A stretch of DNA of 64,000 bases from contig DWYN01000058.1 of assembly GCA_019118645.1 (NCBI GenBank), positions 18,392 to 82,391 on the forward strand, given 5' to 3'. Source of the DNA: Candidatus Blautia excrementipullorum. Lineage in GTDB: Bacteria > Bacillota > Clostridia > Lachnospirales > Lachnospiraceae. A program made the translations under genes and the position numbers. The notes below the pieces were generated by a model. The model was not told the DNA's origin. It made no database searches and was given only the letters and a program-made list of their open reading frames with translations. Shown one piece after another: positions 33,724 to 42,183 of the stretch (the stretch's first letter is position 1; each line of letters begins with the position of its first letter).

Positions 33724-34854
33724 TTATCCTACCTGTACAGAATCGATAAGCGCCTGAATCTCATCTTCACTCATTGCATTTTCACCGAGAGCAGACTGAA
33801 CTTCAATCTCTCCGTTTGTGATCTGTTCCTGCATCTCGTCAATCTGAGTACGGATATCTTCAGGAACAACTTCTTCATAATGGGCATCCTTTACCAGCTC
33901 TACGCCGCCTTCAGCAAATCCCATGTACTCCAGTGTGCCATAGGGAAGTTCGCCTTCCATATCCAGTTTAATCGCACGAATCAGAGAGTTTCCTACATTC
34001 TTAATTGCAGATGTGGGGATGTTTGCTGCATAGTCCGGCAGAAGGGCCGCCTGGTCAGAGTCAACGCCGAATGCGTATCTTCCGGAGTCAACTGCCGCTT
34101 CAATCTGTCCGAGACCGGCGCTTCCCGCAACATTGAATCCGATATCAGCGCCGTTCTGATACTGGGTAAGGGCCATATCTTTTCCTGCCGCGGAATCATA
34201 GAAGTTGCCCACATAAGCCAGGGCCACCTGAATATCCGGGTTTACAGCCTGTGCTCCCTGAATATAGCCTACCAGGAAGTCTTTGATAACAGAGTTTTCC
34301 ATTCCTCCCAGGAATCCGATGATGCTGTTGGAAGGATCAACCATCTCAAGAGAATCGTCTGTAGTCATAAGGGCTGCCATAGCGCCTACCAGATAAGAAA
34401 CCTCGTTCTGTTTGTACATAACATTGTACACATTTTCTTCTCCGCCTGCACTGTAGTCAAATGCCTCATCAAAATAGATGAACTTCTGATCCGGATAATC
34501 ATTTGCCGCATTTGTAAGCGCCGCCAGCATCTGGAAAGTTCCGCAGATGATTACATCGTAAGAGCCGTCATCGCAGTAGTCATACAGCGTAGGCTCCCAT
34601 TTTGCTTCGTCCGCAGCAGTAGCGCCCATCTGTTCCACCTTAAAGGTAAATACATCCTCGCCCAGCTCTTCCTGTAGAGCTGTGAGACCTGCATTGGCGG
34701 AATCATAGAAAGATTTATCTCCAAGAGTACCGTTCAGAAGGAGGGCGGCTTTATACGGTTCGCCGTCATCCTCTGCCATTACAGGCACTGTAGATACTCC
34801 CAGGGACAAAGCCATCGCCATGGAAAGTGCTGCTGCTAAGAATTTTTTCTTCAT
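33724..34854 (-). CDS. BMP family nucleoside-binding protein
   Basis: 376 residues. Basic membrane protein (BMP/PnrA) fold that binds purine and pyrimidine nucleosides: YKAALLLNGTLGDKSFYDSANAGL, FIYFDEAFDYS, and IGFLGGMENSVIKDFLVGYIQGAQ. The signal peptide MKKKFLAAALSMAMALSLGVSTVPVMAEDDG contains no lipobox cysteine, so it is either released or held by an uncleaved signal sequence; members in Gram-positives are normally lipoproteins. Second gene of the operon, followed by a terminator-like hairpin and then the ATPase gene. Confidence 0.9.
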   Translation of the reverse strand: MKKKFLAAALSMAMALSLGVSTVPVMAEDDGEPYKAALLLNGTLGDKSFYDSANAGLTALQEELGEDVFTFKVEQMGATAADEAKWEPTLYDYCDDGSYDVIICGTFQMLAALTNAANDYPDQKFIYFDEAFDYSAGGEENVYNVMYKQNEVSYLVGAMAALMTTDDSLEMVDPSNSIIGFLGGMENSVIKDFLVGYIQGAQAVNPDIQVALAYVGNFYDSAAGKDMALTQYQNGADIGFNVAGSAGLGQIEAAVDSGRYAFGVDSDQAALLPDYAANIPTSAIKNVGNSLIRAIKLDMEGELPYGTLEYMGFAEGGVELVKDAHYEEVVPEDIRTQIDEMQEQITNGEIEVQSALGENAMSEDEIQALIDSVQVG

Positions 34855-34869
34855 ATTTTTATCCTCCTT

Positions 34870-36270
34870 TTATTTTTCTTGCTCAGCTTTTCTGATGCTT
34901 GTGATAGTTTTCTGAATCAATTCTTCCATAGTGATCCTGCGGAAGCCGCCTCTCATGTAAGTAACCAGCTCTCCGAACGCCGGATGAATCAATTCCCGGG
35001 GAATCGAATCAATTCCCTTTTGTATTGCCAGAACCGGCATAATCATTCCCGCGTTGCAGTCCACATCAATTCCGCACATGGTAATAATGTGAAGCGTTTC
35101 CCGGAAATCGCCGTTTCCGTATATTAATGCAATGATTTCACAGCAGGCATTGGGATATGCATGAATCCAGTTATACCTGTGGTATTTTTCCTCGCAGGCA
35201 TGAAGGGCATCCTGCCAACGTTCATACCGGAGGCAGCAGTCATACGCAAATGAAATCACTGAATAATATTCACTGTCCTTTGGGATCAGGTTGATTGCTT
35301 TTTTTACAATCTCTTTTACATCATCTGTAACAAAAGCCAGAGACGTCATCACCGCATTAAAAACTTCGCCTAAAATCCCGTTGTTGGCATGGGACACTTC
35401 CCCGTCCTTCCAGGCAAGTTCCGCTGCCAGACGCGCGTCTCCCGGAGCCGCCATGCCGCAGACACCCGCCCGCATCTGTGCGCCGATCCATTCATTGAAG
35501 GGATTTCTCCATGTGCCGCTTTCCGGAGGAAAGATGCCGTTTTTAATATTACGGATGGCAAGCTCTTCCGCCGACCAGCCGCAGGGAATCAGCCCCACCC
35601 AGGAAAGCGCGATATCTTCAGAAGTCACCTGGTATCCTTTCTCTGAAAAGGCGTCCAGAAATGCCAGCTCAAAGGTAATATCATCATTGTAGGTATTCGG
35701 CTCTCTGAGATATCCGGTCACATCTCCGAAGGCTTTGACCAGGTTTTCATGAGTATAGCCTTCCACCATCGTGCCCATTGCGCCGCCGATCAGCTGCGCC
35801 AGCCATCCGGCGTGGATTTTTTCTCTGAAAGCCTCCCCGGATGTATCCACCGGGATTTTATCCGGAAAGCGAACTTTCTTTTCATACTCTTCGAAAGAAT
35901 TATAAACTGTATAATCCCAGTAAGAAGAGTTTTCGTCTTTTTCAGCATTCGCAAGCTCTCTGCGCAGCAGCGCGGATGCTTTATGAAGCTTTACGAAGTC
36001 CTTCTGTTCATGGGCGGCAAGTCCCTCTTCCAGATACTGGTATCCTTTTTCGCTTACTTTGTAGCCTCTGTTTTCCAGTGCCTGAACCGCCGCTACCATG
36101 ATTTTTTCCGGCGCTCCGGACCCCGGCACATTGCTGCCCCAGTCCAGCAGCAGGTTCTGGTCATAGAAACCGGATACGTCAATGTTGTCTGTCCAGGTCT
36201 GCTCCTCTTCCGTGCGGACAACTGGAACTGCTTCTGTAAAGACCTTCTGCGCAATTTTCCATGCTTTCAT
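34870..36270 (-). CDS. ADP-ribosylglycohydrolase family protein heading the nucleoside transporter operon
   Basis: 466 residues. The first ~150 residues are an unassigned extension; the rest resembles the ADP-ribosyl-glycohydrolase fold. GGAMGTMVEG (about 162), YNDDITFELAFL (about 194) and CGIDVDCNAGM (about 413) correspond to the family's TDDT and DTDT metal-binding motifs. The acidic residues are kept but the threonines are replaced. The gene is 15 bases before the BMP binding-protein gene, so it is co-transcribed with the importer and the nucleoside hydrolase. I infer that it removes ribosyl groups from an imported nucleoside-like compound rather than from protein. Confidence 0.8.
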   Translation of the reverse strand: MKAWKIAQKVFTEAVPVVRTEEEQTWTDNIDVSGFYDQNLLLDWGSNVPGSGAPEKIMVAAVQALENRGYKVSEKGYQYLEEGLAAHEQKDFVKLHKASALLRRELANAEKDENSSYWDYTVYNSFEEYEKKVRFPDKIPVDTSGEAFREKIHAGWLAQLIGGAMGTMVEGYTHENLVKAFGDVTGYLREPNTYNDDITFELAFLDAFSEKGYQVTSEDIALSWVGLIPCGWSAEELAIRNIKNGIFPPESGTWRNPFNEWIGAQMRAGVCGMAAPGDARLAAELAWKDGEVSHANNGILGEVFNAVMTSLAFVTDDVKEIVKKAINLIPKDSEYYSVISFAYDCCLRYERWQDALHACEEKYHRYNWIHAYPNACCEIIALIYGNGDFRETLHIITMCGIDVDCNAGMIMPVLAIQKGIDSIPRELIHPAFGELVTYMRGGFRRITMEELIQKTITSIRKAEQEK

Positions 36271-36370
36271 GAACTTTTCTCCTTTTTGTCGCGTTTATAC
36301 CAGCCTTTTGTTCAAATCTTCACAAATACTCTTAAAGTATCAACTCTATTTTATAACATTTTTCAACAAA

Positions 36371-36400
36371 TTACTATACTTTTTAGTAAAATTATGTCAA
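36371..36400 (-). promoter_or_regulatory. Promoter with inverted repeat for the ADP-ribosylglycohydrolase/nucleoside operon
   Basis: -35 TTGACA (36395-36400), 16-base spacer, -10 TATAGT (36373-36378). The palindrome TTACTAAAAAGTATAGTAA (36371-36389) covers the -10, a natural repressor site. No local regulator gene is evident. Confidence 0.6.
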
Positions 36401-36540
36401 ATTATTTTTCCCCATGTTATTGCAATTTTATATAACTTATGTCATACTCACTTATTAGAATTTTGTCACCGGCGAAGTCCCTGGTCGGGATATATCATAC
36501 ATATCCTCTGTCCGGTCCGGAAATCGAAAGGAGACCTTAT

Positions 36541-36963
36541 ATGTACGCATTGTTTACTCTTCTGGCAGGAGCCTGCCAATCCGCCATGGCCAGCCTGAAC
36601 GGTATGCTCACAGATCATATAGGTATGTTCGGAATGAGCTTCTGCGTTCACGCCATCGGAGGAATTCTTCTCATACTGTATATGAAAGCCACTACCCATG
36701 AAAGGCTGAAAATTTCCGGAATGCCCTGGTATCTTTATTCAGCGGGTTTTTTCGGAATTTTCCTCGTGGTAAGCTCCAGCTACTGCATCGGAGTTCTGGG
36801 GGTTTCCTTTATGACCTGCATCTCTGTGACAGGACAGCTTGTTATTTCCGCTGTCATTGATCATTTCGGCTGGTTCGGAGTGCCGAAGATCCCCTTTAAC
36901 CGAAAACGGCTTCCCTGTTTTATCCTGATACTTGCCGGACTGATTATCTTAAATCTTTCCTGA
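36541..36963 (+). CDS. DMT/YdcZ (DUF606) family transporter, subunit A
   Basis: 140 residues from the ATG at 36541 (MYALFTLLAGACQSAMASLNG), preceded by AAAGGAGA; the track extension is leader. Five membrane helices. YdcZ-type proteins are half-size drug/metabolite transporters that usually come as a pair of adjacent genes forming a heterodimer, as here. Substrate unknown. Directly followed (15 bases) by the second subunit. Confidence 0.85.
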   Translation: MYALFTLLAGACQSAMASLNGMLTDHIGMFGMSFCVHAIGGILLILYMKATTHERLKISGMPWYLYSAGFFGIFLVVSSSYCIGVLGVSFMTCISVTGQLVISAVIDHFGWFGVPKIPFNRKRLPCFILILAGLIILNLS

Positions 36964-36978
36964 CAGAAAGGAGTTCCT

Positions 36979-37434
36979 ATGGCTTTTGTATTAACACTGG
37001 CGTTTTTAAACGGATGCGCCACCGTTATCTCAAAAATGATCAATTACCGCTGTACGAAATATCTGGGAACAAACAACGGTTCTCTGGTAAACTATGTCGT
37101 AGCCTCTGTATTGTCCCTCGTCCTGCTCCTGGTGTTTTCCGGATCATCGGCAGATCTGAATGATTTCCGGCAGACCCCCTGGTGGCTGTATCTGGGCGGA
37201 GCTTTTGGCATTGTCGCTTTTATTATATCTATGATCACACTCTCCCGCCTGAAGGTGATGGAGTCCACCATCCTTCTTCTTGTCGGGCAGCTCACAGCCG
37301 GAATTCTTTTTGACGCCTTTGTCTTCCGGGACATCAGCATCAGGAAAATTTTCGGCATTGTCCTGGTAGCCGCCGGCATTATCTGGGATAACAAAATATC
37401 TTCTGCATCCAGGGAGAAATCGTCCGGGGACTGA
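36979..37434 (+). CDS. DMT/YdcZ (DUF606) family transporter, subunit B
   Basis: 151 residues, five membrane helices, same family as the gene before it (MAFVLTLAFLNGCATVISKMINY, GAFGIVAFIISMITLSRLKVMESTILLLVGQLTAGILFDAF). GAAAGGAG precedes the ATG. The two genes sit inside the nucleoside region on the opposite strand, so nucleobase or sugar export is possible, but this is only a guess. Confidence 0.85.
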   Translation: MAFVLTLAFLNGCATVISKMINYRCTKYLGTNNGSLVNYVVASVLSLVLLLVFSGSSADLNDFRQTPWWLYLGGAFGIVAFIISMITLSRLKVMESTILLLVGQLTAGILFDAFVFRDISIRKIFGIVLVAAGIIWDNKISSASREKSSGD

Positions 37435-37452
37435 TTCCTCCCTGGATTTTTT
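37407..37452 (+). terminator. Terminator after the YdcZ pair
   Basis: ATCCAGGGAG / CTCCCTGGAT stem followed by TTTTT. It overlaps the last codons and the stop of subunit B. Confidence 0.75.
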
Positions 37453-37453
37453 A

Positions 37454-38239
37454 TTACTGTTTTCCGCTTCTTTCTCTGTCCTGTGCAATCAGGCGGCGCA
37501 ATGCTCCCACGCCTACACGCACAGCCATATCTGTATCATGTATCTGCGGATTATCCATGCCCCGCTTTGCTCTTTCCTGATTTCCTACTGCCAGAAAAGC
37601 GGAACCGCAGCGTACTCTCAAATAGCTTGCCACAGTAAACAGGGCAGCGGACTCCATTTCTGAAGCCAGGCATCCCAGTCTCATCCATGCTTCCCATTTA
37701 TTTTCCAGCTCATAATTTACCGGCTTTGTCTCCGGTGAATGCTGTCCATAGAAAGAATCCTTGCACTGCACAACGCCGGTATGGAAAGTGACTCCCAGGT
37801 CAGAAGCAGATCCCACAAGTGCATTTACAACGTCAAGATCTGCCACCGCCGGAAATTCAATAGGGGCGTATTCCCTGCTTGTGCCCTCCATACGAATGGC
37901 CCCGGTAGCTACAATAATATCGCCGCCTTTTACAGACAGATCCATACCTCCGCAGGTTCCCACTCTGACAAAGGTATCGGCCCCGCACTGCACCAGTTCT
38001 TCCATGGCAATGGAAGCGGAAGGGCCTCCTATGCCGGTGGATGTGACGCTGACCTTTTCCCCGTCAAGATATCCTGTATAAGTGATAAATTCCCTGTTGT
38101 CCGCTATCATCACGGGATCATCAAAATACTTTGCTATGGAAGCGCAGCGCTTGGGATCACCGGGCAGAATTACATATTTTCCGACTTCCCCCTCAGCCAC
38201 CTTAATGTGATACGCTCTTCCGTCATTCGAATAAACCAT
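37454..38239 (-). CDS. Nucleoside phosphorylase, uridine phosphorylase family
   Basis: 261 residues of the NP-I family: [47 protein letters not shown] and [14 protein letters not shown]. These enzymes split nucleosides with phosphate. Uridine phosphorylase is the nearest type, and the QNR-like [12 protein letters not shown] region would contact the base. Last gene of a leftward run of three (amidohydrolase, flavin reductase, this gene). Confidence 0.88.
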   Translation of the reverse strand: MVYSNDGRAYHIKVAEGEVGKYVILPGDPKRCASIAKYFDDPVMIADNREFITYTGYLDGEKVSVTSTGIGGPSASIAMEELVQCGADTFVRVGTCGGMDLSVKGGDIIVATGAIRMEGTSREYAPIEFPAVADLDVVNALVGSASDLGVTFHTGVVQCKDSFYGQHSPETKPVNYELENKWEAWMRLGCLASEMESAALFTVASYLRVRCGSAFLAVGNQERAKRGMDNPQIHDTDMAVRVGVGALRRLIAQDRERSGKQ

Positions 38240-38298
38240 TCCGTACTCTCCTTTTCTACTTTTTTATTTTTTTTGCAGAAGTCCTCTCCTGCTTCAGA

Positions 38299-38901
38299 TT
38301 ACAGAGCAAGCTGGCGGCATACCCGACGGGTGTCTTCCCTGGCTTTCTCCATAATGGCTCCGGCGTCCAGCTCCTGAATATCGACCCCGTCCGCATATAC
38401 GCAATAATAACTGTCTATGCCGAAAAACCTGGATAGGGCTTCCATGTAGGGACTTCCCTGCTCCATATCACTGTCTGCCCAGAGGCCTCCTCTTGTTGTA
38501 AGAAAGAGAAGCCATTTGCCGCGGCAGATTCCATGAAGCCCATCTGCGCTGCTGGCAAACGTAATCTGATCTGCCGAGACATTCTCAATATATACCTTGA
38601 GCACAGCGGGAACACTCAAATCCCAGAAAGGAGCCGCCGCAATAATTCCGTCCGCTTCTCTGAACTGGCGGCCATATCTGAATACAGGATGTCCGTATTC
38701 TTTTTTTGCAAGAAGTGCGTCTCTTTCTTTCAGCGTTTCTGTATTCCAGTATTTCAGATCCAGTTCCATCAGATTCAGGATTTCGAAGTTCCAGTCCGGA
38801 TGCAGTTCCCTCAGTTCACCTACCGCGGTATCCATCAATTGCTTTGTCCGGGATTCCTCCCTTCTTACACAGGCGTCAATCACAAGTACGTTTTTTCCCA
38901 A
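38299..38901 (-). CDS. NAD(P)H-dependent FMN oxidoreductase, flavodoxin-like fold
   Basis: 200 residues, AzoR/NQO-type flavodoxin fold: VLVIDACVRREESRTKQL is the FMN phosphate-binding start, and AAPFWDLSVPAVLKVYIENV and TRGGLW are the conserved loops near FMN. Such enzymes reduce quinones, azo dyes or nitro compounds with NAD(P)H. Located between the nucleoside phosphorylase and amidohydrolase genes on the same strand with short gaps; its link to nucleosides is not clear. Confidence 0.85.
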   Translation of the reverse strand: MGKNVLVIDACVRREESRTKQLMDTAVGELRELHPDWNFEILNLMELDLKYWNTETLKERDALLAKKEYGHPVFRYGRQFREADGIIAAAPFWDLSVPAVLKVYIENVSADQITFASSADGLHGICRGKWLLFLTTRGGLWADSDMEQGSPYMEALSRFFGIDSYYCVYADGVDIQELDAGAIMEKAREDTRRVCRQLAL

Positions 38902-38929
38902 ATAGCATTCCTCCTGTCTTATAGACCTG

Positions 38930-40282
38930 TCAAATCATCGGAAATCTGTCCGGCAGAGAAATATTTCCCCGTCTGCAGATGGCAGCGGCATGTTCCTTCC
39001 CAAGGCGGATAATTTCTTTTTCATCGATGGTCAGAAGCACTCTGTCCTTCATCAGCCATTTTCCATCGCACATGGTACACTGAATATTCGTGCTGTGCAT
39101 GGAGGTAACCAGGTTCGCAATCGGATCATGAACCGGCACCATATCCGGACTGATATCCGGGGCAATAACAATCAGATCTGCCTTCTTCCCGGCTTCCAGA
39201 CTTCCGTAAAGTTCCTCTTCCCCTACTGCTTTTGCTCCGTTAATAGTCGCCATGGCAAGTATTTCTTCCGCCTTCACCACATCCGGTTCCAGTCTCCATC
39301 CTTTGTGGATCAGCGATGTCACCCACATTTCATCCACCATATTCATACGGTTATTTGTAGGAGCGCCGTCAGTCCCCAGGGCAACGCAGACGCCTTCCCG
39401 AAGCATTCTCGGAATTTTCGCAAAGCCAAGAACACGCATGGCGGACGCAGGATTGTGAGATACCTTTACACCGTGATCCCGGAACATCTCTACTTCCTCA
39501 TTCGTCAGCCAGACGGCATGAGCGGCTATCACATTTTTATCCAGAAAGCCGAGGCGATTCAGATGGGTGACTGTTGTGCATCCTCTTGTCTCCTTTGCGT
39601 ACTCTACCTCTGATTTTGCCTCCGCAATATGCATATGTACGCCCACGCCGTATTTGTCCGCAAGCTCTTTTGTCCTCATAATCAGGTCATCTGTTGCGTT
39701 AAAGATCGTCCGGATGCCAAACCATACTTTTACTCTGCCGTCCGCGGTATTATGGTATTTTCTGAGATCCTCCTCCTGTTTTGCCAGTTCCTCATCCGTA
39801 TTGCGCTGCCAGGGACCGGGAAGGCCCTCTCCGCAGTCCATCACGGATTTTGCGAGTTTTCCACGAATACCGGCCTCTGTGACCGCCTTCGCCATACCAG
39901 ATACATATTGTCCGCCGGGTTCTGCAATAGAAGTGCATCCTGCTTTAATCTGCTCCGCGCAGAACAGAAGCGTGGAAATATAGGAATCTTCTTCCGTCAT
40001 ATTGCTTTCATACGGCCAGATGCGTTCTCTGAGCCAGGTGAGAAGATCCACGTCATCCGCCAGGCCTCTGGCCAGCTGCTGGGAAGTATGCGTATGGGTA
40101 TTGACAAAACTGGGCATGACGATTTTTCCCTCGCAGTCCATCACTTCATCACAGTCATCCGGATACTCAAAATGCCCGATCTTCGCAATTCTGTCGTTCT
40201 CAATCAGGACATCCCCTTTGCGGTAAACTTCGCGTTTTTCATTCATGGTTATGACCATGGCGTTTTTTAATAATATTTTCAT
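38930..40282 (-). CDS. Amidohydrolase, 5'-deoxyadenosine/MTA/SAH deaminase-like
   Basis: 450 residues. Metal-site motifs of the SsnA/MtaD group: PSFVNTHTHTSQQLARG (HxH), VGVHMHIAEAKSE (His), IAAHAVWL (His) and VALGTDGAPTNNRMNMVDEMW (Asp). Likely deaminates an adenine nucleoside such as 5'-deoxyadenosine, a by-product of radical SAM enzymes. The phosphorylase encoded two genes on could then cleave the product. It is the second MtaD-like gene in the window. ATG follows AGGAGGAAGC. Confidence 0.85.
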   Translation of the reverse strand: MKILLKNAMVITMNEKREVYRKGDVLIENDRIAKIGHFEYPDDCDEVMDCEGKIVMPSFVNTHTHTSQQLARGLADDVDLLTWLRERIWPYESNMTEEDSYISTLLFCAEQIKAGCTSIAEPGGQYVSGMAKAVTEAGIRGKLAKSVMDCGEGLPGPWQRNTDEELAKQEEDLRKYHNTADGRVKVWFGIRTIFNATDDLIMRTKELADKYGVGVHMHIAEAKSEVEYAKETRGCTTVTHLNRLGFLDKNVIAAHAVWLTNEEVEMFRDHGVKVSHNPASAMRVLGFAKIPRMLREGVCVALGTDGAPTNNRMNMVDEMWVTSLIHKGWRLEPDVVKAEEILAMATINGAKAVGEEELYGSLEAGKKADLIVIAPDISPDMVPVHDPIANLVTSMHSTNIQCTMCDGKWLMKDRVLLTIDEKEIIRLGKEHAAAICRRGNISLPDRFPMI

Positions 40283-40313
40283 AAGCTTCCTCCTGTTTTA
40301 CCCCTTTGTTTTA

Positions 40314-40341
40314 GTATAAATATTACAAAAAAAAAGTCAAG
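40314..40341 (-). promoter_or_regulatory. Promoter of the deaminase - flavin reductase - phosphorylase run
   Basis: -35 TTGACT (40336-40341), 16-base spacer rich in T, -10 TATACT (40314-40319), about 32 bases from the start codon. Confidence 0.6.
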
Positions 40342-40401
40342 ACAAACAAAAAATCTGTCATCTGTATTCTTTCAAGAAGGGAACGCAGCATGTTTCTCCC
40401 G

Positions 40402-40450
40402 AAAAAAAGCGGGATAAAGCCGCGGACACAGTGCCCGCGCTTTATCCCGT
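40402..40450 (-). terminator. Terminator of the CO dehydrogenase operon
   Basis: Minus strand GGGATAAAGCGCGG-N-CCGCGGCTTTATCCC hairpin followed by GCTTTTTTT, 40 bases past the oxidoreductase stop. Confidence 0.85.
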
Positions 40451-40489
40451 CTGTAATTTTTTTGCAAATATACCTGTTTTCCGGAAATT

Positions 40490-41719
40490 TTATACTGAGT
40501 ACAGATATTCTCCATTCTCCTTTACACCGTAAAAATCGGCAAAACTCAAAGAGAATATCTCTCCCTCACGTCCGGTAAGATCAATTCCGTTCTTGATCAG
40601 ATACTGATAGATACCGTCATGAGAGATGTCGCCCTGCTGAAGGAAGCCCACAAGCCGGTGATTCCGGAAAATCGCCCTTTCATACTGGTTTCTGCTCTCT
40701 TTTGCGATCACCTGATCTCCCTCCTCCGGATTCAGGGTGCCTACGCACAGAGACACCAGTCCGAAGAAATTGATAGTATTCTTCGCCGCAAACCGATCCA
40801 CATACATAAATTTATTTCCGAGAACCATATTCTGGGCAGCAATTTTCCCCTGTTTCTGAGCATTCGGCCAGATACCGGAAAGGCCGGTTACGTCTCCCGC
40901 CGCATACACATCGGAAACGCCGGTCTGCATATAATCGTTCACCTGAATTCCCCGGTCAATGGCAAGGCCGCTGTCCTCAAATCCTGCCACAGCGCTTCTC
41001 ACGCCGGCTGCCACGATCACCATATCGCACTCCAATTTTTCCCCGTTATCGAGAACCACATGGGTGATCTCGCCTTTTTCATTGGAAACCGTATCTGCTC
41101 CTCTTCGTCCCAGGCAGAAGCGGCATCCTGCTTTTTCAAAACGCTTCTGGTATTCCGCAGCCCCTCTCTCATCAAGCTGGATAGGAAGAATCCGCTCCGC
41201 CATCTCCACAATCGTAATCTTCTTTCCCTGTTCCAGAAGTCCATAGGCCGCATCGAGGCCGACAAGGCCGGAACCGATGATCACCACTTTTTCAGACTTT
41301 GCCGCTCTTTCATCAATGGCTTTGGCGTCGCTGAGATGGCGAAGCCCGAAAACATTGGGAGCATTTCTCAAATCTCCCACAGGAGGAATGAAGCTTTCCG
41401 CACCTGTGGCGATGAGAAGCTTGTCATAGTCACAGGCATATCCCTCTGTTCCATAATATACTTTTTTCGCTTTGGTATCCAGCCTAGTCACTCTCTGTCC
41501 GGCAATCTGCCAGATATGATTCTTTTCGAAAAAGTCTGCCGGGACAAAGTTCAGCCCCGCCGCATCGCGCTCATGGCTTAAATACTTATGCAGCATGCAG
41601 CGGGAATGCGGCTTTTCATCCACAGAGATCATCACGATCTCGTCCTGAGGAGCCAGCTCCCGAAGAGTTCTGGCTGCGGTCATACCCGCCGCGCCGATTC
41701 CGATAATCACATATTTCAT
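40490..41719 (-). CDS. NAD(P)/FAD-dependent oxidoreductase of the CO dehydrogenase operon
   Basis: 409 residues from the ATG at 41719 (MKYVIIGIGAAGMTAARTL); GGAGG lies 10 bases upstream, and the track extension is inside cooF. FAD-binding GxGxxG at the N-terminus, NAD(P)-binding VVIIGSGLVGLDAAYGL near residue 145, and the second FAD motif VYAAGDVTG near 275. It resembles the NADH:rubredoxin/ferredoxin reductase group. In the cooS-cooF-FNOR layout known from clostridia it passes electrons between ferredoxin and NAD(P)H. It starts 5 bases after cooF. Confidence 0.87.
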   Translation of the reverse strand: MKYVIIGIGAAGMTAARTLRELAPQDEIVMISVDEKPHSRCMLHKYLSHERDAAGLNFVPADFFEKNHIWQIAGQRVTRLDTKAKKVYYGTEGYACDYDKLLIATGAESFIPPVGDLRNAPNVFGLRHLSDAKAIDERAAKSEKVVIIGSGLVGLDAAYGLLEQGKKITIVEMAERILPIQLDERGAAEYQKRFEKAGCRFCLGRRGADTVSNEKGEITHVVLDNGEKLECDMVIVAAGVRSAVAGFEDSGLAIDRGIQVNDYMQTGVSDVYAAGDVTGLSGIWPNAQKQGKIAAQNMVLGNKFMYVDRFAAKNTINFFGLVSLCVGTLNPEEGDQVIAKESRNQYERAIFRNHRLVGFLQQGDISHDGIYQYLIKNGIDLTGREGEIFSLSFADFYGVKENGEYLYSV

Positions 41720-41724
41720 CTTCG

Positions 41725-42168
41725 TCACACCTCCTCCACATGGATGGCCTGCTTCGGACAGGCTTTCACACAGCTGGGTTCTCCGCCAAGATCTCTGCAG
41801 AAATCGCACTTGATCACAATACTGTGCGTCTCATCGTCCGGTTTCAGCACGCCGTAAGGACAGTTCATCACGCACATAAAGCAGGAGCCGCATTTCTCTT
41901 TATCGTAGTATACATGTCCGTCTTCCGGACTCTTGGTCAGTGCGCCGCTCATGCAGGCAAGCACGCACTCCGGCTCGTCGCAGTGACGGCAGAAAACCGG
42001 CTTGTATCCGTCTGCTGTTTTGTATATAAAATTGCGGCTTTCATTTGCCGGATCGTTCAGATCCAGTGTATAGATATCGCCCGTATCCTTCCGGTGGGCC
42101 TGCATGCATGCCAGGCTGCAGCTTTTGCAGCCGTCACATTTTTCCGCGTCAATGATAATTCTTTTCAT
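41725..42168 (-). CDS. cooF: CooF-type multi-[4Fe-4S] ferredoxin
   Basis: 147 residues from the second ATG (42168), which is 7 bases after GGGGG; the first ATG at 42174 is only one base from it. Four cysteine clusters are visible: CDGCKSCSLAC, CRHCDEPECVLAC, CGSCFMCVMNC and CDFCRDLGGEPSCVKAC, fitting four [4Fe-4S] clusters as in CooF/HycB-type electron carriers. It would carry electrons from the CO dehydrogenase to the flavoprotein. It lies 15 bases after cooS. Confidence 0.9.
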   Translation of the reverse strand: MKRIIIDAEKCDGCKSCSLACMQAHRKDTGDIYTLDLNDPANESRNFIYKTADGYKPVFCRHCDEPECVLACMSGALTKSPEDGHVYYDKEKCGSCFMCVMNCPYGVLKPDDETHSIVIKCDFCRDLGGEPSCVKACPKQAIHVEEV

Positions 42169-42183
42169 GGTCATGCCCCCTTA

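Noticed and set aside
36421-36540. Possible guanidine-type riboswitch before the YdcZ pair
   Set aside because: Some G/C-rich pieces look suggestive, but the conserved core of the known ykkC classes is not present.
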